Origin: Thermoleophilia bacterium
GTDB lineage: Bacteria > Actinomycetota > Thermoleophilia > Gaiellales > Gaiellaceae
DNA length: 5,739 nt
Assembly (NCBI GenBank): GCA_025927435.1
Contig: JAICLM010000140.1
Location: 1 to 5,739 of the forward strand
Direction: 5' to 3'
Both the position numbers and the translations under genes were made by a program. Below, one piece after another: positions 1 to 4,823 of this stretch. The notes beneath the pieces were generated by a model. It was not told where the DNA came from, did no database searches, and saw only the letters and a list, made by a program, of their open reading frames with translations. How positions within the stretch are numbered: the stretch's first letter is position 1; the number at the start of each line of letters is the position of its first letter.

Positions 1-177
1 CGGTACGAGGAGGCACCGGGGATCTCGCCGACCGGACTGCGGGCCAAAGTCGGAGCGGTTCACCTACCGCTCGCTGAGTTTCTGCAGGCCTTCGTCGACG
101 CCGGCTTCGCACTGGAGCAGATCGAAGAGCCGGGCTCGCGCGACTATCCAATCGCGATCGCGCTGCGCTGGAGATGA
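1..177 (+). CDS. SAM-dependent methyltransferase, C-terminal fragment (5' end outside window)
   Basis: An open frame enters from the left edge in frame 1 and gives 58 residues before TGA at 175-177. The visible part contains HLPLAEFLQAFVDAGFALE followed by IEEP and a hydrophobic end around YPIAIALRW. This 'H-x-P-L-x-x-x-L/F-x-x-F-x-x-A-G-F' then 'E-P' pattern is typical of the last strands of class I SAM-dependent methyltransferases (Methyltransf_11/25 types), where it closes the fold after the SAM-binding part. The SAM-binding glycine motif would lie outside the window, so substrate and exact family cannot be named. The stop codon overlaps the helicase ATG (ATGA at 174-177), which suggests co-transcription and translational coupling. 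The call rests on tail similarity only. Confidence 0.6.
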   Translation, partial: RYEEAPGISPTGLRAKVGAVHLPLAEFLQAFVDAGFALEQIEEPGSRDYPIAIALRWR

Positions 178-2414
178 GCGTCGGCGTCAGCCAGTGGAGC
201 GACCTGCTCGTCGGTGACGAACTCGCCCACCTCGCGACCGAGCCCGCGCGCGAGGCGCGAACCGCGCGGCTTCCGGATTCCCTCCAGCCGGCCTTGCTGG
301 ACGCGCTCGCGCGGCGTGGGATTCACGAGCTCTACGCGCACCAGGCCGAGTCGTACTCGGCGGCGCGCAGCGGCAGCAACGTCATCGTGACGACCGGAAC
401 CGCCTCGGGAAAGACGCTCGCGTTCAACCTGCCGGTGCTCGACGCGCTCGCCGCCGATCGACACTCACGCGCCCTCTACCTCTACCCGACCAAGGCGCTC
501 GCGCAGGACCAGGCGCGCTCGCTCGGCGAGCTCGGCGTCGCGGGCGTCCGCGCGGCGATCTACGACGGAGACACCCCGACCGAGCGGCGGCGCCAGATCC
601 GCGGCTGGGCGAACCTCGTGCTCACGAACCCGGACATGCTCCACATCGGCGTCCTGCCGCGACACGACCTCTGGGGCGACTTCCTTCACAACCTCCGCTT
701 CGTCGTGGTGGACGAGGCGCACGTCTACCGCGGCGTCTTCGGCTCGCACGTCGCGAACGTCCTGCGCCGGCTGCGGCGGCTGGCGCGGATCTACGGCGCC
801 GAGCCGCAGTTCCTGCTCGCTTCGGCCACGATCGCGAACGCCGGGGAGCTTGCGCAGGCGCTCACCGGGGAGGAGGCGACGGTGGTCGAGGACGACACCG
901 CACCGCGTGCCGAGCGGACGGTCGCGCTCTGGAACCCGCCGCTCCTCGACGCCGAGCTGGGACTGCGGGCGAGCGCGCTCGGGGAAGCGTCGCGGCTGCT
1001 CGCGGGGCTCGTCGGACGAGGGCTTCGCACGATCTGCTTCGCGAAGAGCCGGAAGTCCGCGGAGCTCATCCACCGCTTCGCCAGCGACCGGCTCGATGTC
1101 GAGACGGCAGCGCGCCTGGCGCCGTACCGCGCCGGTTACACACCGCAGCAGCGACGCGAGATCGAGCGGCGACTCGTCGAGGGCGACCTGCTCGGCGTCA
1201 CCTCGACGGACGCGCTCGAGCTCGGAATCGACATCGGCGACCTCGACTGCGCGATCTCGGTCGGGTTCCCGGGCACGGTGGCGAGCCTCCGCCAGCAGTG
1301 GGGACGGGCGGGGCGGCGCGACCACGGCCTCGCCATCCTCGTCGCCTCTGAGGACGCCCTCGACCAGTACTTCATGCGCGAACCGCCCGCGCTGCTGGAG
1401 CGTCACGTCGAGGCCGCGATCCTCGACCACGCCAACCCGCGCGTTCTGGACGGGCACGTCGCCGCGGCCGCCTTCGAGGCGCCGGTCGACGACAGCGACT
1501 CCATGACGCTCGGACCGGAGGCACTCGAGCGGGCGCCCCACGTCCCCGAGCTGCGCCACACCACCCGGGGCTGGGTCTGGGCCGGCAAGGAAGCACCCGC
1601 CGCCCGCGTCCCGCTCCGCTCGACCTCACCGGACTCGTTTCTCGTCGTCAACGCCTCGAGCGGCGACGTGCTCGGCCTCGCCGAGCGCGAGCGTGCCTAC
1701 TCCACCGTCCACGAGGGCGCGGTCTACCTCCACCTCGGCCGCCAGTACCTCGTGCGGGAGCTCGACCTGCAGGCCCGGCGCGCGCTCGTCGAGCCGTTCG
1801 ACGGCGACTGGTACACGCAGGCGAAGAAGGAGACGGAGACGTCGATCGAGGAGCCGCTACGCGTCGAGCGGTGCCTCGGGCTCGAGCTCTCCTTCGGCCG
1901 AGTGTCGGTCACCGAGCAGGTGGTCGCGTACCAGAAGAAGGCGGTTGCGGACGGCTCGACGCTCGACACCGTGCCGCTCGATCTGCCGCCGACCACGTTC
2001 GACACGGAGGCGGTCTGGTTCGTGCCGCGGCCGCACCAGCTCGAGGGCCTCGAGACGATGCCGCTGCTGCTCTCGTCCCTCCACGCCGCCGAACACTCCC
2101 TCATCGCGCTGCTGCCGCTGTGGGCCATGTGCGATCGCTGGGACATCGGCGGCCTCTCCACCAACCTCCACCTCGACACCGGCGCGCCGACCGTCTTCGT
2201 CTACGACGGCCACGCCGGCGGCGTCGGCATCGCGGCCCGCGGCTTCGACCAGTTCGAGGGGTGGGTCGCCGACACGGCCGCGCTGCTGGCCGGCTGCCCG
2301 TGCGAGCGCGGCTGCCCGTCCTGCGTCCAGAGCCCCAAGTGCGGCAACCTGAACGAGTTCCTCGACAAGGCGGGGGCCCTCACGCTTCTGACGCGGATGT
2401 CGAATGCGGGCTAG
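174..2414 (+). CDS. DEAH-box helicase of the MrfA/YprA type with C-terminal DUF1998 (MZB) cysteine cluster
   Basis: Complete 746-residue superfamily 2 helicase, close to the roughly 750 residues of Bacillus MrfA (YprA). Visible motifs in order: Q-motif-like region HELYAHQ (51-57), Walker A GTASGKT (75-81), motif Ia PTKALAQDQ (105-113), TNPDMLH (151-157), motif II DEAH (180-183), motif III SAT (217-219), motif V TDALELGIDIG (345-355) and motif VI QWGRAGRR (375-382). The C-terminal third matches the DUF1998/MZB region, ending in CPCERGCPSCVQSPKCGN with Cys708, 710, 714, 717 and 723, a likely metal site. Family knowledge: MrfA is an ATP-dependent 3'-5' DNA translocase/helicase that acts in mitomycin-type damage repair with the exonuclease MrfB; no MrfB is seen here. 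The ATG at 174 overlaps the upstream stop and has only a GGAG-like purine run directly against it, so coupled translation is likely. The family is secure; the repair role is inferred. Confidence 0.93.
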   Translation: MSVGVSQWSDLLVGDELAHLATEPAREARTARLPDSLQPALLDALARRGIHELYAHQAESYSAARSGSNVIVTTGTASGKTLAFNLPVLDALAADRHSRALYLYPTKALAQDQARSLGELGVAGVRAAIYDGDTPTERRRQIRGWANLVLTNPDMLHIGVLPRHDLWGDFLHNLRFVVVDEAHVYRGVFGSHVANVLRRLRRLARIYGAEPQFLLASATIANAGELAQALTGEEATVVEDDTAPRAERTVALWNPPLLDAELGLRASALGEASRLLAGLVGRGLRTICFAKSRKSAELIHRFASDRLDVETAARLAPYRAGYTPQQRREIERRLVEGDLLGVTSTDALELGIDIGDLDCAISVGFPGTVASLRQQWGRAGRRDHGLAILVASEDALDQYFMREPPALLERHVEAAILDHANPRVLDGHVAAAAFEAPVDDSDSMTLGPEALERAPHVPELRHTTRGWVWAGKEAPAARVPLRSTSPDSFLVVNASSGDVLGLAERERAYSTVHEGAVYLHLGRQYLVRELDLQARRALVEPFDGDWYTQAKKETETSIEEPLRVERCLGLELSFGRVSVTEQVVAYQKKAVADGSTLDTVPLDLPPTTFDTEAVWFVPRPHQLEGLETMPLLLSSLHAAEHSLIALLPLWAMCDRWDIGGLSTNLHLDTGAPTVFVYDGHAGGVGIAARGFDQFEGWVADTAALLAGCPCERGCPSCVQSPKCGNLNEFLDKAGALTLLTRMSNAG

Positions 2415-2424
2415 GTCGTTCGTC
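2398..2424 (+). promoter_or_regulatory. Candidate ECF42-type promoter P1 (TGTCGA-N17-CGTC) before the first DGPF gene
   Basis: TGTCGA at 2398-2403 is followed after 17 bases by CGTC at 2421-2424, and then AGAG at 2427-2430. The -35 half overlaps the last codons of the helicase. The same arrangement recurs upstream of the second DGPF gene at 2780. From memory, ECF42 sigma factors of Streptomyces recognise TGTCGA at -35 and CGA/TC at -10, and an ECF42-type sigma factor is encoded just downstream. A start point about 7 bases after the -10 element would fall at about 2431-2433, practically on the ATG. The function is inferred and no transcription data are available. Confidence 0.6.
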
Positions 2425-2432
2425 CAAGAGCC

Positions 2433-2810
2433 ATGAGATACCTACTGCTGTTGTACGGAGAGCCCGTCCGCCCGGAGACGCTCACAGCTGAGCAGTGGCA
2501 GGGCGTGGTCGAGGCCCACACGGCGTTCCACCGCGAGCTGACCGATGCCGGCGCGCTCGTCGACAGCTCGCCCGTCGCCCCACCCACCGAGGCGCGCACG
2601 CTCCGGATTCGCAGCGGGGAGCAGATGGTGGTCGACGGCCCGTTCGCCGAGACGAAGGAAGTGCTCGGTGGCTACTACCTGATCGAGGCCGAGTCGCTCG
2701 ACGCGGCCGTCGAATGGGCGAGGCGGCTCCGCCACGACGCCGACGGCTCGATCGAGGTGCGGCCGCTCCTCGAGCTCGGTGTCGATTCCGGGCCACCCGG
2801 TTCGTCGTAG
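2433..2810 (+). CDS. DGPF/YCII-domain protein, copy 1
   Basis: A 125-residue protein of the YCII-related (DGPF) family, a small ferredoxin-like alpha/beta fold. It starts with the family-typical MRYLLLLYGE strand, carries the signature DGPFAETKEVLGGYYLI at residues 68-84 and ends the domain with IEVRP at 107-111, followed by a short Gly/Pro/Ser tail. No signal peptide or membrane segment is visible, so it should be cytoplasmic. Family knowledge: DGPF proteins are repeatedly encoded next to ECF42 sigma factors; their biochemical role is not established, although YciI relatives have been proposed to have enzymatic activity. It lies 18 bp after the helicase stop. A purine stretch AAGAG ends only 2 bases before the ATG, too close for a normal Shine-Dalgarno, so translation may be leaderless from P1. 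The start is supported by the conserved N-terminal strand. Confidence 0.9.
   Translation: MRYLLLLYGEPVRPETLTAEQWQGVVEAHTAFHRELTDAGALVDSSPVAPPTEARTLRIRSGEQMVVDGPFAETKEVLGGYYLIEAESLDAAVEWARRLRHDADGSIEVRPLLELGVDSGPPGSS
2780..2806 (+). promoter_or_regulatory. Candidate ECF42-type promoter P2 (TGTCGA-N17-CGTC) before the second DGPF gene
   Basis: TGTCGA at 2780-2785, a 17-base spacer and CGTC at 2803-2806, followed by AGAG at 2809-2812, sit in the last codons of the first DGPF gene. The spacing is identical to the element at 2398, and the two 33-bp stretches agree at 24 positions, including CGGGC in the spacer and GTT directly before CGTC. Transcription would start near 2813 and give a leader of about 30 bases that contains the AAGGAGGG ribosome binding site of the next gene. 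This second promoter would raise expression of DGPF copy 2 and the sigma gene. Functional assignment is inference. Confidence 0.6.
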
Positions 2811-2827
2811 AGACGTCAACGATCCCG

Positions 2828-2835
2828 AAGGAGGG
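2828..2835 (+). promoter_or_regulatory. Strong ribosome binding site for DGPF copy 2
   Basis: AAGGAGGG ends 8 bases before the ATG at 2844. It is the best Shine-Dalgarno on the plus strand of this window and fixes the start of the second DGPF gene. It contrasts with the first DGPF gene, which has none at a usable distance. Confidence 0.85.
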
Positions 2836-2843
2836 ACCCACCC

Positions 2844-3209
2844 ATGCAGTACCTGCTCCTGATCCATGACGACGAGGCACAGTGGGGCGACATGCCCGAG
2901 GACGAGCGCAACGCGGTCTACGCCGAGTACGGGACGTACACGGAGGAGCTACAGAGCCGCGGCATCCTCGTCGGCGCGAATCAGCTCCAGCCCTCCGGCA
3001 CGGCGACCGTCGTCCACGTCGAGGACGGCAAGACGCTGACGACCGACGGCCCGTTTGCCGAGACGAAGGAGGTTCTCGGCGGCTACTACCTGATCGACGT
3101 CGACACGCTCGACGAGGCGCTCGAATGGGCCGCGAAGATCCCATCCGCGCGCTACGGCCACATCGAGGTGCGCCCGATCGTGATGCGTCAAGCGGAGGTC
3201 GCGTCGTAG
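2844..3209 (+). CDS. DGPF/YCII-domain protein, copy 2
   Basis: A 121-residue YCII-related (DGPF) protein, paralogous to the gene directly upstream. It begins MQYLLLIHDD, has the signature DGPFAETKEVLGGYYLI at residues 68-84 (17 residues identical to copy 1 and at the same numbering) and IEVRP at 107-111, so the two proteins align without gaps through residue 111. Outside the signature they differ widely: copy 2 has a more acidic N-terminal half with WGDMPEDERNAVYAEYG. This argues for an old duplication with separate roles, or a heteromeric pair, since YCII-like proteins often form dimers. The 33-bp gap to copy 1 has no terminator and contains the end of the P2 element and the AAGGAGGG site. 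The stop TAG at 3207-3209 abuts the sigma factor reading frame. Molecular function is unknown; the family call is firm. Confidence 0.93.
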   Translation: MQYLLLIHDDEAQWGDMPEDERNAVYAEYGTYTEELQSRGILVGANQLQPSGTATVVHVEDGKTLTTDGPFAETKEVLGGYYLIDVDTLDEALEWAAKIPSARYGHIEVRPIVMRQAEVAS

Positions 3210-4396
3210 AGGAGCTCGGCTCTGTCGATGTAGAGCGGGCCTACCGCGACGAGCGTGCCCGCTCGATCGCGATCCTCGGCCGCGTCCTCGGTGACCTCGA
3301 CCTCGCCGAGGACGCGGTCCAGGACGCCTTCGTCCGCGCGGCCGAGCGCTGGCCGCGGGACGGCGCACCGCACAACCCCGGCGCCTGGATCGTGACGACG
3401 GCCCGGAACGCGGCGATCGACCGGATCCGTCGAGAGCAGACGCTCGCGCGCAAGACCGAGCTGCTCGCGCGGGCCGAGGAGCTCCCCGACGACGAGGAAG
3501 CCTTGATCCCGGACGAGAGGCTCGAGCTGATCTTCGCCTGCTGCCACCCGGCACTCGCGCCGGAAGCGCAGGTCGCGCTGACCCTGAGCCTGGTCGGCGG
3601 CCTCGAGACGCCCGAGATCGCCCGCGCATTCCTGGTGCCGGAAGCGACGTTGGCGCAGCGGCTCGTCCGCGCGAAGCGGAAGATCCGTGACGCCGGGATC
3701 CCGCTGCGCGTGCCTGCGGAGCACCTGCTGCCCGAGCGGCTGCGCCTGGTTCTCGCGACGATCTACCTCGTCTTCAACGCCGGTTACGGCCCTCCCGTGC
3801 GGCGCGAGCTGTGCGGCGAAGCGATCAGGCTCGCCGCCGTCCTCGCGACGCTGATGCCGGACGAGGCGGAGGCGCACGGCCTGCACGCGTTGCTCCTGCT
3901 CCAGGACGCGCGCCGCGACGCGCGCGTATCGTCGGCCGGCGAGCTCGTCCTGCTCGAGCGCCAGGACCGCAGCCTCTGGGACGCGGACGAGATCGAGCAG
4001 GGCACGCGTGCGCTCGAGCGGGCGCTGTCTCTTCGCCGCCCGGGCGCGTACCAACTGCAGGCGGCGATCGCCTCGCTCCACTACGAGGAGCCTGCGGACT
4101 GGGCGCAGATCGCGCTCCTCTACAGCCGGCTCGCAGAGCTGAGCCCCTCGCCCGTCGTGGAGCTCAATCGCGCGGTCGCCGTCGCGATGGCCGACGGGCC
4201 TGAGTCCGGGCTCGAGATCGTCGACCGGTTGACAGGGCTGGAGCGGTACCACCTCTGGCACTCCACCCGCGCCGACTTTCTGCGCCGGCTCGGCCGGGAC
4301 GAGGAGGCGACGGCGGCCTACTCCCGGGCGCTCGAGCTCGCACCGAGCGAGACCGAGCGCACCTTCCTCCGTGACCGCCTGGCCGCCTCCGTCTAG
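3125..4396 (+). CDS. ECF42-type RNA polymerase sigma factor with C-terminal TPR-like extension; start uncertain
   Basis: Numbered from ATG 3125 (423 residues). Sigma region 2 spans about 36-105, with DLAEDAVQDAFVRAAERWP and NPGAWIVTTARNAAIDRIRR; region 4 spans about 135-190 (LIFACCHPALAPEAQ, then a helix-turn-helix ending QRLVRAKRKIRD). A middle segment has the family-typical IYLVFNAGYG (212-222), as in DUF6596, and residues 290-423 form helical TPR-like repeats (TRALERAL, YSRLAELSPSPVVELNRAVA, AYSRALELAPS). This layout and the two adjacent DGPF genes define the ECF42 group, in which the C-terminal extension, not a separate anti-sigma factor, is thought to control activity; no anti-sigma gene is present. 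The start is doubtful: in this frame no ATG, GTG, TTG or CTG occurs between 3128 and 3391. ATG 3125 has GAGG at 3114-3117 but overlaps the previous gene by 85 bp; residues 1-26 are encoded opposite its conserved end and look non-homologous. A start near 3206 (GTA, with GGAGG 7 bases upstream, 396 residues) would fit the family better. Confidence 0.92.
   Translation: MGREDPIRALRPHRGAPDRDASSGGRVVEELGSVDVERAYRDERARSIAILGRVLGDLDLAEDAVQDAFVRAAERWPRDGAPHNPGAWIVTTARNAAIDRIRREQTLARKTELLARAEELPDDEEALIPDERLELIFACCHPALAPEAQVALTLSLVGGLETPEIARAFLVPEATLAQRLVRAKRKIRDAGIPLRVPAEHLLPERLRLVLATIYLVFNAGYGPPVRRELCGEAIRLAAVLATLMPDEAEAHGLHALLLLQDARRDARVSSAGELVLLERQDRSLWDADEIEQGTRALERALSLRRPGAYQLQAAIASLHYEEPADWAQIALLYSRLAELSPSPVVELNRAVAVAMADGPESGLEIVDRLTGLERYHLWHSTRADFLRRLGRDEEATAAYSRALELAPSETERTFLRDRLAASV
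3194..3198 (+). promoter_or_regulatory. GGAGG Shine-Dalgarno-like site before the apparent N-terminus of the sigma factor
   Basis: GGAGG at 3194-3198 lies in the last codons of DGPF copy 2 and ends 7 bases before position 3206, where the sigma frame reads GTA GAG GAG CTC. This is an ideal distance for initiation, but the codon is GTA and not GTG. It marks the most probable ancestral or actual start of the sigma factor, overlapping the DGPF stop as GTAG. Confidence 0.45.
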
Positions 4397-4743
4397 TACG
4401 CGGCCGCGAGGACCTGCTTGCGCCGCAGCTTCAGCAGCGACAACGCCTGGTTGGTCGGCTTGAACGGGTCGTAGACCGCGGCGCCGTCGTCGACCGCGAC
4501 CGCCGCCACCGGCACCCCGTCGACGTCCGCCACGATCCAGTCGCCGTCGTGCAGAGGCCGCTCGCTCAGCAGGGCCAGGCGCTCGATCTCCTCGCGGCAC
4601 GCGCTGAGCCTCAGCTGGATCGCCGTCCGCACGGGCTGGCTCGGACGGCTCGAAGCCTCCCTCGCCCGGCGATACCGAGCGGCGTTGCGATTGAGGTCGG
4701 AAATGTGGGACATGGCGACCTGGCGCATGAGCTCGGGATGCAT
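4393..4743 (-). CDS. Small protein of unknown function with a GNAT-like C-terminal segment
   Basis: 116 residues from the ATG at 4743. The strand carries AGGAGG at 4756-4751, which ends 7 bases before this ATG, whereas the preceding in-frame ATG (4746) and GTG (4749) are 4 and 1 bases away; this supports MHPELMRQVA as the start. Residues 1-30 form a charged helix (MSHISDLNRNAARYRRAREA) of a kind that recurs in small actinobacterial proteins. Residues 36-112 hold RLSACREEIERLALLSERPL, then DWIVADVDGVPVAAVAVDDG and YDPFKPTNQALSLLKLR. That second part resembles the 'AEVDG-x-PVAAL...VADPFRPT...LLRLR' module often seen in actinobacterial hypothetical proteins, which looks like the front half of a GNAT fold without an acetyl-CoA binding loop. 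No enzyme activity can be assigned. It converges on the sigma gene, sharing CTAG at the stops, and is divergent from the CGNR gene. Confidence 0.75.
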   Translation of the reverse strand: MHPELMRQVAMSHISDLNRNAARYRRAREASSRPSQPVRTAIQLRLSACREEIERLALLSERPLHDGDWIVADVDGVPVAAVAVDDGAAVYDPFKPTNQALSLLKLRRKQVLAAAY

Positions 4744-4823
4744 CATCACTCCTCCTCTTCTCGGCGTGCTACCCTAACCACTGTTCGGAGATTACCAGTT
4801 ACGTAACCTCCGACGCAAGAACG
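4744..4823. promoter_or_regulatory. Divergent promoter/operator region between the unknown gene and the CGNR regulator
   Basis: This 80-bp gap between divergent starts is visibly less GC-rich than the rest of the window. It contains the AGGAGG of the minus-strand gene, an imperfect inverted repeat at 4787-4811 (arms GGAGnTTAC and GTAAnCTCC) with a perfect 10-bp palindrome GTTACGTAAC at 4798-4807 inside it, and further TAACC/GGTTA words at 4775-4779, 4804-4808 and 4826-4830. I see no convincing -35/-10 pair on either strand. Placement next to a putative DNA-binding regulator suggests an operator through which the CGNR protein could control itself and the divergent gene; this is inference. Confidence 0.5.
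4787..4811. repeat. 25-bp imperfect inverted repeat, possible regulator binding site
   Basis: Left arm GGAGATTAC at 4787-4795 and right arm GTAACCTCC at 4803-4811 are reverse complements at 8 of 9 positions, separated by 7 bases. Within it GTTACGTAAC (4798-4807) is a perfect palindrome. The right arm ends 12 bases before the CGNR start codon. The arms and dyad size are those expected of a dimeric regulator site; a terminator is unlikely because no T-run follows and both flanking genes start here. Confidence 0.5.

Noticed and set aside
1097..1102. TGTCGA within the helicase gene
   Set aside because: It lies deep in coding sequence with no start codon of a real gene behind it. Several TCGACA words also occur on this strand, so the hexamer alone is not evidence of a promoter.
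465..1559. Long minus-strand open frame of 364 codons opposite the helicase
   Set aside because: It mirrors helicase codons, is an Arg/Glu/Val-rich low-complexity product without recognisable motifs, and the plus-strand helicase motifs cover the same bases.
2882..3124. Upstream extension of the sigma reading frame to an ATG at 2882 (504-residue version)
   Set aside because: The extension is an Arg/Gly/His-rich out-of-frame reading of DGPF copy 2, whose own frame is strongly conserved. It has no family similarity and is a product of high GC.
3189..3215. Programmed -1 frameshift that would fuse DGPF copy 2 to the sigma factor
   Set aside because: The frames are related by -1, but there is no slippery heptamer before the TAG at 3207-3209, and a separate sigma protein is the family norm.
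3228..3233. ATGTAG start-stop at the head of the sigma gene, behind GAGGAG at 3209-3214
   Set aside because: It could be a minimal regulatory ORF, but the 13-base spacing is long and the bases are explained by sigma codons for Asp-Val-Glu.
3223..3250. A third TGTCGA (3223-3228) followed by CGAC at 3247-3250 inside the sigma gene
   Set aside because: The spacer is 18 and not 17 bases, the surrounding similarity to P1 and P2 is absent, and a transcript starting there would lack any start codon before region 2. The hexamer is also common by chance in Val-Asp codons.
3188..4600. Long minus-strand open frame of 470 codons opposite the sigma factor
   Set aside because: It is the complementary shadow of the sigma gene and crosses the real convergent gene; the sequence is Arg/Ala/Leu-rich with no domain pattern.
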